Assembly (NCBI GenBank): GCA_015680685.1
Contig: MNCI01006861.1
Location: 70,054 to 134,053 of the forward strand
Length of the DNA stretch: 64,000 nt
Source: Gnetum montanum
Taxonomy: Eukaryota; Streptophyta; Gnetopsida; Gnetales; Gnetaceae
Reading direction: 5' to 3'
Position numbers and translations under genes: made by a program. Shown one piece after another: positions 54,401-64,000 of this stretch; positions within the stretch are counted from its first letter, which is position 1; every line of letters begins with the position of its first letter. The notes beneath the pieces are model-generated. The model searched no databases. It saw nothing but the letters and a program-made list of their open reading frames with translations, and had not been told where the DNA came from.

Positions 54401-55060
54401 CTTTAACTACAAATTTGTCTAAGTGTCAAAACTTGACAAATTTTTTATAAGTGTTGGTGCTATGCTCCCCAACGTAGTTAGCGTACCATGCATTAAGGCC
54501 TATTTTGCTAGATTTTCTAAGTGTCAATAGCAGTTGCATGAAAATTTTTTCTAAGTCTTATGCTACACTCTCACTCTGCCTAATACACTCTAGAGCATAG
54601 CTAGCATAGCACATACTTCCATGGCCAATTTGCTCAAGTGCCAACCCAGAAGTTGTTAGGATTGCTTGGGATGGAAAAAATAGTTTGACAAATTTTCTAT
54701 CTCCTAGGTTGCTACACTTTGTTATGCTGTAGAGCATAGCCAACATAGCACACTTTTCAATGCCAATTTTGCCTAAGTATTAAGCAAGAAGCTACCAAGA
54801 TAGCTCAGCATGAAAGAGACATTTGACAAATTTTCTAACTTCTGAGGCTACCTATCTTGCTACACCCCAGAGCATAGCTGGTGTAGCATGAAAGAAAACT
54901 GTAGATTCTGTCAAATTTTTTAAGTATCCCTGCTACGCTCAGGAGTATAGCTAGCGTAACCAATGCTAAACATTAAAATCTTGCAAACGTTGACTAAGTG
55001 TTGTGCTATGCTCTAGAGCATAACTAGCGTAACACTAAAGAAAAGCCTTTGACAGCCTCC
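54400..55060. repeat. Complex tandem repeat with GCTATGCTCTAGAGCATAGC palindromes
   Basis: Six or so units of about 90-130 bp each combine TTGACAAATTTTCTAAGT with an imperfect palindrome of the form TGCTAYGCTCYAGAGCATAG plus CTAGC. At 55007-55022, TATGCTCTAGAGCATA is a perfect 16-bp palindrome. Related single copies occur near 55366 and 55960. Confidence 0.75.
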
Positions 55061-56512
55061 AAAAACCTCTAGAACACAACATCAACTTTTATCTTAGCTT
55101 TGACTTTCCTTTGACAAGCAAGATCAATAATTTGTATCTCTTTTGCATCCCCCATTGGACCCCCAAATTGTACCTACACTTGATCCTACTTGAAAGAGGG
55201 AAAGACATAGTCCTGAAGTGTAGTCTCCAAATTACACTATTTTTTTGCATTGTTTGCACGTACATTATGGTCATTTAAACTCTGACACATGTAGTCTTGG
55301 CAGTGTAGTCATAGTTCATCCATCTTTGTGGATCCATTACAATACATTAGAGCATAAACACTTGCTACTCCCATGGGAGTGTAGCTAGCTCTAGCGAAGC
55401 CCCATCTACCCTCATGCCATGTGGCACCCAATCGCATTTCATGCTAATGCTAGCCCTATAAACACCCCTACATTCAACATCATAGGGGTTCACAAATCAA
55501 AAGGGCATTTGGAATTTTGACATTTGGATCCTTTGGCACTCCTACACTTAAGCACTCAAACACACTTAGTACTTTGGCACACTCCAAGACCTCATCAGAC
55601 AACTGATGTACATCGTCCAACACGCAGTTCACAACTGTACCCATGAAACACAATAATAGCCAACCCAGCAAGTTCAATCCCCATGATAGTCATCAATTCA
55701 ATAGCCCAGATGCCCTAGAGACTATAACTACACTGTTATGCTACCACTGTGCCTACTTGTACACCGCGTACCACTCTCACCTCTTTTTTCTGCAATTGCT
55801 ACACTCCCCCTATTTCGGGCAATGCACTTTTGTTCTCAAGTTCCATTACATTTTCAAGCACTTTTTCTTTGGCCTTTAGCATAACACTTGCATTTTCTTG
55901 TTGTTTCATATGCATTTGCAATTTACATCACTATTCTTGCTCCAAGACACCCTGCTATGCTCTGGCTTGGCTAGCCCCAATGCCCATTAGTAACACTATA
56001 TAAGCCCCTTCCACATGCATTTGTATTAACATCTTGTAAGTCCCTATTTGATCGACAAGACTGTGACTACACTGTTACATTGCCACTGTGCCTACTTGTA
56101 CACCACATACCACTCTCACCTCTTTTTCTTGCAATTGCTACACTCCCCTCGTTTTGGGCAATGCACTTTCATTCTCAAGTTCCATTGCATTTTCAAGCAC
56201 TTTTTCTTTGGCATTTAGCATAGCACTTGCATTTTCTTGCTGTTTCATATGCATTTGCACATTTACACCACTGTTCTTGGGCCGAGACACCCTGCTATGC
56301 TCTGGCTTGGCTAGCCCTAATGCCCACTGGTAACACTGTATAAACCCCTTCCAAGCACATTTGTATTAACATCTTGTAAGTCCCTATTCAATCGATAAGA
56401 CCATTTAGGGCACCCTATCTCCATTTCTAGCATGGCCCTTGTGCAAACTTGAAGTTAGGTTGTATGCCCACTAACCTTAGTGTTTTAGCCACCAAAATTT
56501 CTAGTCATCACA
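55061..56512 (+). repeat. Probable A2 3' LTR region with a tandemly duplicated promoter (2 x 339 bp)
   Basis: 55722-56060 and 56061-56399 are tandem copies. Each contains a TATA-like box followed by CCCCTTCCA (CTATATAAG at 55996-56004; CTGTATAAA near 56337-56345) and CATCTTGTAAGTCCCTAT. A third TATA-like CTATAAACACCCC lies at about 55457. The block ends ...GTCATCACA at the junction with ORF X. LTR status is inferred from TATA boxes, position and the terminal CA. Confidence 0.55.
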
Positions 56513-59116
56513 CCTACCTTGACACCATCAGGCCTTGTGAGATCCAACACTTAGTTCTCCAAGAACTGAACTTTAGGCCATTTTTAGAGCATGCTCTTAT
56601 AGAGGTGAAAACACAATTGCAAACCTTTCCTATGTGGCTAGTCATCACTTCTAGTGAGGGGTGGTACATGGGAGAGATGTATCTCTTCTGAAACAACAAA
56701 AGGCCAAGCTCCACAATAAAAATCAAGGATATTCAAGTGTCTTACTCAGCTGAAGCTATCTCATAGATAATGGGATTGCCTGATACTAGGACACAATTGG
56801 CAAAGCTATCAACACAAGCTGATCTTAACGCCAAAAAGGAGTGGACCTAGTAGTGTTATAAGGTCGACTGTAAGGAGTTCAATGCACTCACATCGATAGA
56901 ACACATATATTTCAAAATCATAGCCTACCACCTCAATCCAACAATAAGGCCTAGTAAGGTGACTGCCTTTTTCACCCAAGCATGCATTGCTCTAAGGAGG
57001 AGATTTCCAACAAACCTTCCACAACTGATCTATTTAGATATCGAGAAGCACTTCAACGAAAATGAACATGGAAGGAAAACCTTGCCTTTTCCATGCCTCA
57101 TTTAGAAACTTTACAAAAGGACATGGATTATCTGCTATGCAAATGACATGATCAGACATGCTCCTTTAGCCTCATGGTCTGAAATAATAAAGGACAAGAC
57201 ACCTATCATGACTAAAGAAGGGGAGCAGTAGCCACCACCTCCATTACCTACTCAAGAAACAATGCCAGAGACCCATGTAGCCATTGAGCACTTGAACAAA
57301 ATTTGATAGCAGCTCTTGCATAAGTAGGAGTAGCATGTACAAACAAGTGGTAAAGATCCATCAGTATATCAACCTGTGATGAGTCATCTTAATGAGGTGG
57401 CTCAAACAATTAGCCAGATGAAAAGTGGTGGCCCAATATTCTCTGTTCAAAGAACGTAGTTGCTTGCGAGGTTTGATCCTAATGCCTAAAAGGTGATAGC
57501 ATCTTTATCTCAACACCATTTATTCCCAGAAATCTTTGAGAATGCTACCTCTTTTTAGTGCATTTGGAGGAATGCAAGGGAGCAACTATATTGATGATGT
57601 AGCACCAAGGGTAGGAGACTGTTGCTGAAGTAGTCACTAACCAAATCATTAAAGTGCTTAATGCACCTATGGCATCTATACCAAATGTATCTACGCTTCA
57701 AGATGTGCAGATGTCCATAGGCACGATTAGCAAAAGATTGAATGCAACCTAGCACAAAGAATTGCTAGACTAACTAGTAAGGATTAGGCAACCAATTCCA
57801 AATATCTTTGATTTTCCAGATAACATCATTGCAACCTAATTTGATTTGCTAGAAGCAAAGGGTAAGTGCATTATCCAGGAAGGGTAACTTGAAATGGCCC
57901 AAGCACAGAACCAATGCTTGGCCGTAGAAGTTGCTATACTACATGCTTGTTTTGCTGATCCTACCCTCTTTAGCCCAACAACAACCAGAGATGAAGCTTT
58001 TAACAACTTCAAGAATGACTAAAATAAGTTGAAGAGGAAATAGTGATGACCATCTTCAACTAGTCTACAGCAAAAGCAAAATAAAAACCTACTTGGTTCA
58101 AAAGGGCTTAGTTCAGATGCATTAAGAAAATGAATCACTAACCATTGAAAACCATTGCCTGCATAATGTTGATGCAAAAAAGCAACAAATGCAGGAATTC
58201 ATTCATCAATAATAGGAATAGCTAGCCAGGGTAAACACAGAGTTAAGGAAATTGGCTGTGGAGGATCATAATCAATCTATGGAGAATGTCCAAGCCTTAT
58301 GCTAGAAAACTGCTATTGAGATTACCACCTGGAAAAATGAGGCTCTAAAATTTAAAAGAGTCAAGAATCACTATAGAGACCTAGTTGGCCTACAGAAGGA
58401 AGTAAATGAGAAGCACATTCAAATGGGTAAGGCAAAAGTAAATAAGGTCCTCTAGTAACTCCAACAAGGAAGAGAAGTATGGTAGTCCATCATTGATTGA
58501 GTAAATGCCTATAATAAAGTGAAGACCTGCTTGAGGGAGTTGCAAATTGAAGAAATGATAGAGTATATGGAATTGGCCAATCTTTGCTATGCAATCCTGA
58601 CAATGTTGACTGCTAGATGGCCATGGTTAGAACTTGAAAAGCAAGTGGCTAGCTTGTACTTGCTGTATGAGATTGAGTTCAAGCACCGTAAGGGCATTAA
58701 GCAAAAGCTTGAGATGGCAAAACACTGAACTCAAGGTTCTTAGGGCATGATTTGCTAATCAATGATCAACTGCCAAGAACCTGACCAAGAAAATGAATGA
58801 TTACCAAGAGATGCAAAACATAGTCAAGGCTTTTGATATTAAACACAAGCAATTCACTACTTGATTCATCAATGCTGAGTTATTTCCAGTAATTCCTTGT
58901 CCTTGGGATGTGCCCACTCTAGCCCACATTAGCAAAGCTACATGGATGATGCATGATGCTAGGAGTAAGGAAGAGAAAATGAAAGCATTGTTAGATGCTT
59001 TTTGCCTCCCACCAGAAGTTGCAGTAGCAGTAGGACAATTGTAGTCATTGCACATGCTTGAAGCCCGTGAAGGTCCTTTCAAGCCTTAGGAACCTCCACC
59101 ACCTAGGATTGTTTAA
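56513..59116 (+). pseudogene. ORF X, copy 4: 3' piece in element IV
   Basis: It starts abruptly at YLDTIRPCEIQHLVLQELNF and runs to TAA 59114-59116. It reads MWLVITS, GWYMGEMYLF, KIKDIQVSYSAEAI, then YFKIIAYHLNPTIRPSKVTA, FFTQACIALRRRFPTNLPQL and LPFPCL. A long Gln/Glu/Lys-rich likely coiled-coil part follows, with AYNKVKTCLRELQIEEMIEY (58503-58560) and LEKQVASLYLLYEIEFKHRK, and a Pro-rich C-terminus (EPPPPRIV). The first 350 bp repeat copy 3. Many stops; several of them are TAG/TAA where other copies have Gln. Confidence 0.75.
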
Positions 59117-59343
59117 TCTTCCCAGCTGACTTCACATCATCAAAGGACATGTTGTCCAATTTTGTAGAGTCATGTCATGGTGTTCAATTTTGTGTCATGA
59201 ACATCACAATTTTTTATAATGTGTTGATTCATACACTTGGACAATCAATTCCACCAAGTTAGTTTGTTTTGTTTTTTCAAAGAGTCAATCAATAATCCCA
59301 TACCTTCCCAATTTTGTAAAGAACTTGATGACAAGTTTTCATT

Positions 59344-59357
59344 TAGTCGTGGGGGTA
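59344..59357 (+). promoter_or_regulatory. Polypurine tract of element IV
   Basis: TAGTCGTGGGGGTA directly precedes the 3' LTR. GATGACAAGTTTTCATTT upstream matches element I. Confidence 0.75.
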
Positions 59358-60215
59358 TGATGAGTCGTAGTTGGCTACATCGATGAGGCCTTATCAACTA
59401 GACCCCATTGACCCAACCCTGTTGACATCAACATGGCCTCGTTGATGTAGGGTTTATTTTTACTTATAAATACACGTCTACCAACTACATTTATGGCTCA
59501 TAGTTTTTACATTTGAAAGTTAGAATATTTTCTCGAGTGCTCATAGTAGGAGTCATTGAGTGTACGGATCTTTATTTGAGCACTATTGTACTTGAGCATG
59601 ATAGTGTGAGCAACAATAAAGACAAAATTCTTGATAAACCTTACAGCATTCTAGATAGTTTAAATGCTTTATTTATGCATTCATTGCTTCTATTAAATAT
59701 TTAATTAATTAAGCTATATCAGACTTTAATTAATTAAGCTAAATAGATTAAGTACATAAGTACAATCACTTCAAGCATTAACACATATTTGCTTGGTAAT
59801 CCCAGTAGCATTATTATTTAATGCATTCAGTGGTGTGGTGCTTGGTAACCCAGTAATGGATACATGGGTTCAGGATGTGTACGAAAAGTGGGATTGGATG
59901 CTTATGTTAGGACTAGTTAAAGACTAGTTAGTTAATTTAAATTATTCATTAAATTACTTTATCTCTCTCTCTCTCCAAGAATCAAAGAACATATAACAAA
60001 AAATGATTAAAAAATCATATGCCCCAGTTACACTTAACCATACCTTTGTACTTCACAAGTGTAATTGGGAAAATAATGAATGACCTTAAGACAAGATTCA
60101 CTTCCTAGAAGACCAATGCACCGAAAACTATAAAGTCCACAGAATTCGACCGAATCGCACATGAATGCTTTTTGATTCATACGGTTGGATGTAGGAGTAA
60201 CCTTGCTGCTCATTA
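59358..60215 (+). repeat. 3' LTR of element IV (858 bp)
   Basis: It begins TGATGAGTCGTAG and ends GCTGCTCATTA (terminal C changed to T). TATAAATA is at 59465-59472 and AATAAAGA near 59616. It aligns with the 5' LTR throughout except for about 33 bp. U3 contains CATCGATGAGG, CAACATGGCCTCGTTGATGT and related phrases. Confidence 0.9.
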
Positions 60216-60220
60216 CTTAG
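60216..60220 (+). repeat. Target-site duplication CTTAG, right copy (element IV)
   Basis: Matches 41779-41783. The RT of element V resumes immediately (VIVPKKQSKWRICIDF). Confidence 0.9.
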
Positions 60221-60960
60221 TGATTGTTCCAAAGAAGCAGAGCAAATGGCGAATCTGCATTGACTTTCAGATATTAAACACTGCTACATACAAGGATTAC
60301 TTTCCTCTACCATTTGTTGATTAGGTCCTAGATACCATTGCAAGAAATGAGTACTATAGTTTTTTAGATAGATATAATCAGATCTGCATTGCACTTGAGG
60401 ACTAGGAGAAAACAATGTTCACTAGTCCATGGGGAAAATTTGCCTACAAGCAAATGTCAGTTGGTCTTTGCAATGCACTGCCACGTTCAAAATACTTGTT
60501 CTTAGCATTTTCTAGAAAAAAATTTGAAGTGGCATAGAAGTATTTATGGATGATTTTTTAACATATGGGCTCAATTTCAAGAAAGCACTAGACCAGTTGG
60601 AGCAAGCACTCAAGAGATGTATTGAAACCAATCTTAAGCTCAACTGGCAAAAAAGTCATCTCGTGATCCAAGAAGGCATAGTGTTAGGACACAAAATCTT
60701 CCATAAAGGTATAGAGGTAGATCCTAAAAATATTAGAGTCAAACAGAATATCACTCAAAGGACACAAATAGTAAAAGATGTGAGATCATTCTTAGGCCAC
60801 ATGGGATACTATAGAAGATTCATAGAAAACTTTTCAAAGATAGCAAAATTGCTTATGAAACTCATGAAGAAGGATGCATCCTTTGAGTGGAAAAATTCAT
60901 GTGAAAAGGAATTTGAATCTCTAAAGCAAAAATTAGTGGAGACACCAATCCTTCAAGCTT
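60216..60960 (+). pseudogene. Reverse transcriptase of element V, continued after IV
   Basis: It reads VIVPKKQSKWRICIDFQILN, DYFPLPFVD, then a decayed stretch and the catalytic VFMDDFLTYG (MDD at 60546-60554, both Asp intact). From there the frame is open for 165 codons: ALKRCIETNLKLNWQKSHLV, GIVLGHKIFHKGIEVDPKNI and SFLGHMGYYRRFIENFSKIA, leading on to LLMKLMKKDASFEW. This is the cleanest polymerase segment in the window. Stops remain upstream of the MDD (e.g. after EDTAG and in the primer-grip region). Confidence 0.85.
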
Positions 60961-61370
60961 TCGATTGGTCAGGACCTTTTCACATCATAACCAATGCTTC
61001 TAACTATGTGGTTGGTGTAGTACTCACACAACTGGATGATTAGAAGAGACCTTACTACATGCACTATGCTAGTAGGAGCATAACCGAAGCATAATTAAAT
61101 TACACCACAATAGAAAAGGAGCTAATAATCATGGTGTACACACTTGAAAAATTTAGACATTATGTGCTTGGATACCAGATCTATGTCCACATCAATCATA
61201 GTGTCATCCAATTTCTTATGAACAAACCAGCAATCAGTCCCAAAGTGATAAGATGGCTTGTAATTTTGCAAGAATATGACATCATGATGATAAAGAAAAA
61301 GGAAATAGAAAACGTGGTAGTTGATCATCTATCAAGGTCAAGATGGGATTTCAAAGATCAAGAAAAACCT
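60961..61370 (+). pseudogene. RNase H of element V
   Basis: It reads LQAFDWSGPFHIITNASNYV, where the catalytic Asp of TDAS is Asn. It continues VGVVLTQLDD, then ELIIMVYTLEKFRHYVLGYQ (Glu kept) and IYVHINHSVIQFLMNKPA, where HTDH has become HINH. It ends VVDHLSRSRWD. Two catalytic Asp-to-Asn changes (GAT/GAC to AAT) make it inactive. Confidence 0.8.
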
Positions 61371-63230
61371 TTATTAGAACAGTTTCCCAATGAAGATCTA
61401 TTTACAAAAATAGTAAAGGTTGTAAATTCAATAGGAAAGCCATGGATCATAGAATATTTGACTTATTTATCAACACAAGAGCTCTGTATTGAATGGAATA
61501 GGAAACAACATGAGCAATTCCTTCACATAGCAAAAAGATATATTGAAATTAATGGTAATTTGTATAAGATTTGTGTAGATGGGCTTGTTAGATGGTATGT
61601 GCCAGAGTGTGATCAACAAAGAGTCTTATAGGATGTCCATGAAGGCTAATGTGGTGGACACTATGTAGGACGTAGAATGACACTCAAGCTAATGATGGCA
61701 GGCTTCTTTTGGCCTACCTTGTTCAAAGATGCCTATACTTTTGTGCAATCTTGTGAGCAATGTCAAAGAGGGAGAGCTATAGCCAGATACAAAGGGTCAC
61801 AACACTAGAGACAACCACTTGAACCTTTTGACATTTGGGAAATTGATTTTATGTGGTGCATAATATTGATGTCAAATGGAAAAGGATATATCATTGTGAC
61901 TATGGATTACTATACAAAGTGGGCTAAGGTAACAACAATTAAAGACTATACAACAAAGACAGTTGCCAAATTTTTTCAACAACATGAGGTGAATAGATTT
62001 AAATTACCAAGGATGCTTATATTAGACAAAAAAACTAACTTCACCTGTGCTACATTCAAAAAGCTCATGTAACACCTTGGGGTGAACCATAAGCTAACAA
62101 CACCATATCATCCCCAAGTAAATAGTCAAGCCGAAGTTACTAATTGGGAAATTACTATAATACTTACTAGAATGGTTAGACCTTTTGACATTTGGGAAAT
62201 TGATTTTATGCAGCCCATAATATTGATGTCGAATGGAAAAGGATATATCATTGTGACTATGGATTACTATACAAAGTGGGCTGAGGTAACAACAGTTAAA
62301 GACTATACAACAAAGAAAGTTGCCAAAGTTTTTCAACAACACGAGGTGAATAGATTTAAATTACCAAGGATGCTTATATTAGACAAAAAAACTAACTTCA
62401 CCTGTGCTACATTCAAAAAGCTCATGTAACACCTTGGGGTGAACCATAAGCTAACAACACCATATCATCCCCAAGTAAATAGTCAAGCCGAAGTTACTAA
62501 TTGGGAAATTACTATAATACTTACTAGAATGGTTAGACCTTTTGACATTTGGGAAATTGATTTTATGCAGCCCATAATATTGATGTTGAATGGAAAAGGA
62601 TATATCATTGTGACTATGGATTACTATACAAAGTGGGCTGAGGTAACAACAGTTAAAGACTATACAACAAAGAAAGTTGTCAAAGTTTTTCAACAACACG
62701 AGGTGAATAGATTTAAATTACCAAGGATGCTTATATTAGACAAAAAAACTAACTTCACCTGTGCTACATTCAAAAAGCTCATGTAACACCTTGGGGTGAA
62801 CCATAAGCTAACAACACCATATCATCCCCAAGTAAATAGTCAAGCCAAAGTTACTAATTGGGAAATTACTATAATACTTACTAGAATGGTTAGTAGGTTT
62901 AGAAAGGACTGGAGCACTAAATTAAATGATGCTCTGTGGGCCTATAGGACATCCTAGAAACTACCTATAGGGTATTCACTATATGAGTTAGTTTACGACA
63001 AGTTGCAAATGCTCCCGATCCAAGCAAAGTTCCACACTTTAGCTACTGCCAATGAACTTAACCTTAACTTGGGCCTAGCCCAACAAGAATGTCTCATGAA
63101 TCTAAGCCTTCTAGATAAAAATAGGCTAGTAGCACTTATGAGTAGTGAATTCCATAAGCATTACTCCAAACTTAGGCATGATACACGAATAATGCATGTA
63201 ACTATACAACCAGGTGATAAGGTCTTCTAT
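61371..63230 (+). pseudogene. Integrase of element V with triplicated catalytic core
   Basis: The N-terminal region (KRYIEINGNLYKICVDGLVR) leads into the zinc finger: GGHYVGRRMT, MMAGFFWPTLFKDAY and CEQCQRGR (C-X2-C intact). The catalytic core (DIWEIDFM, YIIVTMDYYTKWA, MLILDKKTNF, NSQAEVTNWEI; Asp, Asp and Glu present) occurs three times as units of 357 bp. Each unit carries a TAA where Gln is expected (KKLM-stop-HLGV). After the third core the sequence continues SRFRKDWSTKLNDALWAYR, then QPGDKVFY, and ends at about 63230 inside the C-terminal domain. Confidence 0.85.
61823..62893 (+). repeat. Three tandem 357-bp units in integrase
   Basis: Units 61823-62179, 62180-62536 and 62537-62893 each begin ACCTTTTGACATTTGGGA and end AGAATGGTTAG. 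Units 2 and 3 are almost identical. Unit 1 differs at a handful of sites, e.g. TATGTGGTGC against TATGCAGCCC. 357 is a multiple of three, so the frame is kept. Confidence 0.95.
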
Positions 63231-64000
63231 CAGTACTTAGCATGCTTTCCTATACATTTACATTCCTAATGTAAAAACATTCCAAAGTTTGGTTCTGTTC
63301 TTTCTTCAATGCTTTCTGGAGTGGCAGGGAATTCTGAAATTGTAATTTTCTGCTACTATCGTGAGTAATCTTCTTTTGCTATACCTTTTCTCAATGTAAA
63401 GGAACATTTTTAAGTTCATGTTCTCTTTATCTCTTTGTATATTTTGTGTAGGTTTTATTATTTCTATGGTTGTGCTTTGAAATTCAGTAGTTACCATGGA
63501 GTAGATGCATTTAGTTGTTACGATTGTAATTGCTTTTTTGTTTGCAATATGCATTTTAATAAAATGCAAAAGTGTTAGCATTTTTGCTAGCACATAAAAA
63601 TTATTAGCCAATTTGAGATGTCAACCTGACTTTGGTCATAATTTTAACAATTTATCCTGCTTATTGGGAGGACTTAAAGAGTTCAAATTTGATCATTTCT
63701 TCTTACATTATCACATGCAGCGAGGCCTTTTCTTTATGTACATATTCTTTGATTAATGGAATCTAATAGATGATATGGTTGTTAACTTGGTAAATTTTAA
63801 AAATGAGAACTTTTGCACCTCTAGCAGCCTAGATCCCAAGAAGATCTCTAACAAGATCATGCTGTGATGATCCTAGCCAATGCAGAGGAAAACGACGACA
63901 AGCTCTCCACTGACACACATGTCTTGTCATAATCATTAATAACCAATTATTTATAAATCTCCCCTAGCTAAAGAGTCACTGCAAGGGAGCCAATGATTAT
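63231..64000. other. Unassigned DNA right of element V
   Basis: Homology to the integrase stops after GDKVFY and nothing recognisable follows on either strand. It has a small inverted repeat (GCATTTTAATAAAATGC, about 63551-63567). It may be another old insertion or the far side of a deletion. Confidence 0.4.

Larger units (their letters stand above)
51511..56512 (+). mobile_element. Element A2: 5'-truncated second copy of the A family
   Basis: It starts inside the protease, just downstream of where the active-site Asp would be, and continues through the C-terminal tail, the GGCC-type repeats (52260-52390) and the CAGTTTA-type repeats in reverse (52565-52790). It then runs through 3.7 kb of repeat-rich DNA ending ...GTCATCACA at about 56512. 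It has the same order as A1 on the opposite strand. No RT or integrase is present. The left join lies in ORF X copy 3 and the right join in ORF X copy 4. Confidence 0.7.
41784..60215 (+). mobile_element. Element IV: 18.4-kb gypsy element with both LTRs, pol, ORF X and a nested A2 segment
   Basis: Order: 5' LTR, PBS, gag, PR, RT, RH, INT, noncoding region with U3-like promoter and predicted intron, 5' piece of ORF X, A2 segment, 3' piece of ORF X, PPT, 3' LTR. Both LTRs and the 5-bp duplication CTTAG prove a single insertion into the RT of element V. Without the roughly 5.3 kb of A2 plus overlap it would be about 13 kb. LTR-LTR differences are roughly one base in eight or nine by eye, so it is old. 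Confidence 0.9.
31600..63230 (+). mobile_element. Element V: gypsy element interrupted by VI and IV, 3' part missing
   Basis: It has a 5' LTR (31600-32468), PBS, gag, PR, a pre-RT piece (41234-41783) and RT-RH-INT (60216-63230). The homology to IV continues across both insertions, showing that V was one element. Homology ends at about 63230 inside the integrase C-terminal domain (GDKVFY), where unrelated DNA begins. No noncoding region, ORF X or 3' LTR follows in this window. Confidence 0.85.

Overview
The window is repeat-packed plant nuclear DNA. The evidence is several decayed Ty3/gypsy (Metaviridae) LTR retrotransposons with the plant arrangement gag-PR-RT-RH-INT, primer-binding sites that pair with tRNA-Asp, a copia-like LTR pair, a LINE fossil, and no recognisable host gene. 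I cannot name the species. Almost every coding region is a pseudogene broken by TAA/TAG/TGA. Where a sister copy is available for comparison, these stops come from C-to-T changes, as expected for long-methylated, silenced repeats.

The layout is two nests. Nest 1 (1-27354): an old element, called II here, is visible only as RH-INT (12453-14344), 3' noncoding DNA, an extra gene (ORF X) and a 3' LTR ending at 27354. Element VII (5498-12452) sits in its RT/RH region. Element I (14357-21493) sits just after its pol stop, flanked by the target duplication ATAAG. Element VII is itself cut on the left by A1 (1-5497, minus strand), a gag-protease element with no RT or integrase. From 27355 to 31599 I see only a LINE reverse-transcriptase fossil (30495-31260) in otherwise unassigned DNA.

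Nest 2 (31600-63230): element V (5' LTR, PBS, gag, PR, RT, RH, INT; no 3' LTR in the window) is interrupted twice. VI (35664-41233, minus strand) is a copia-like LTR pair around unrecognised DNA. IV (41784-60215) is an 18.4-kb element with both LTRs and target duplication CTTAG; removing it rejoins V's RT frame. IV contains a second, plus-strand copy of the A family (A2, about 51511-56512). The integrase core of V is tandemly triplicated (3 x 357 bp).

The most interesting signal is a conserved module downstream of pol in VII, II and IV. It has a stretch resembling the elements' own LTR U3 with a TATA box, then a predicted intron of about 300 bp, then a long extra gene (ORF X, about 950 codons, function unknown). 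The TATA-to-ATG spacing is 456-460 bp and the TATA-to-donor spacing 152-156 bp in all three copies. This suggests that ORF X had its own LTR-like internal promoter and a spliced mRNA, separate from the gag-pol genomic RNA.

The gag, PR, RT, RH and INT remnants would have formed virus-like particles, processed the polyprotein, copied the RNA and integrated the DNA. None looks intact enough to work now. Two assembly gaps (14613-15223 and 38853-39667) hide part of one LTR and part of element VI.
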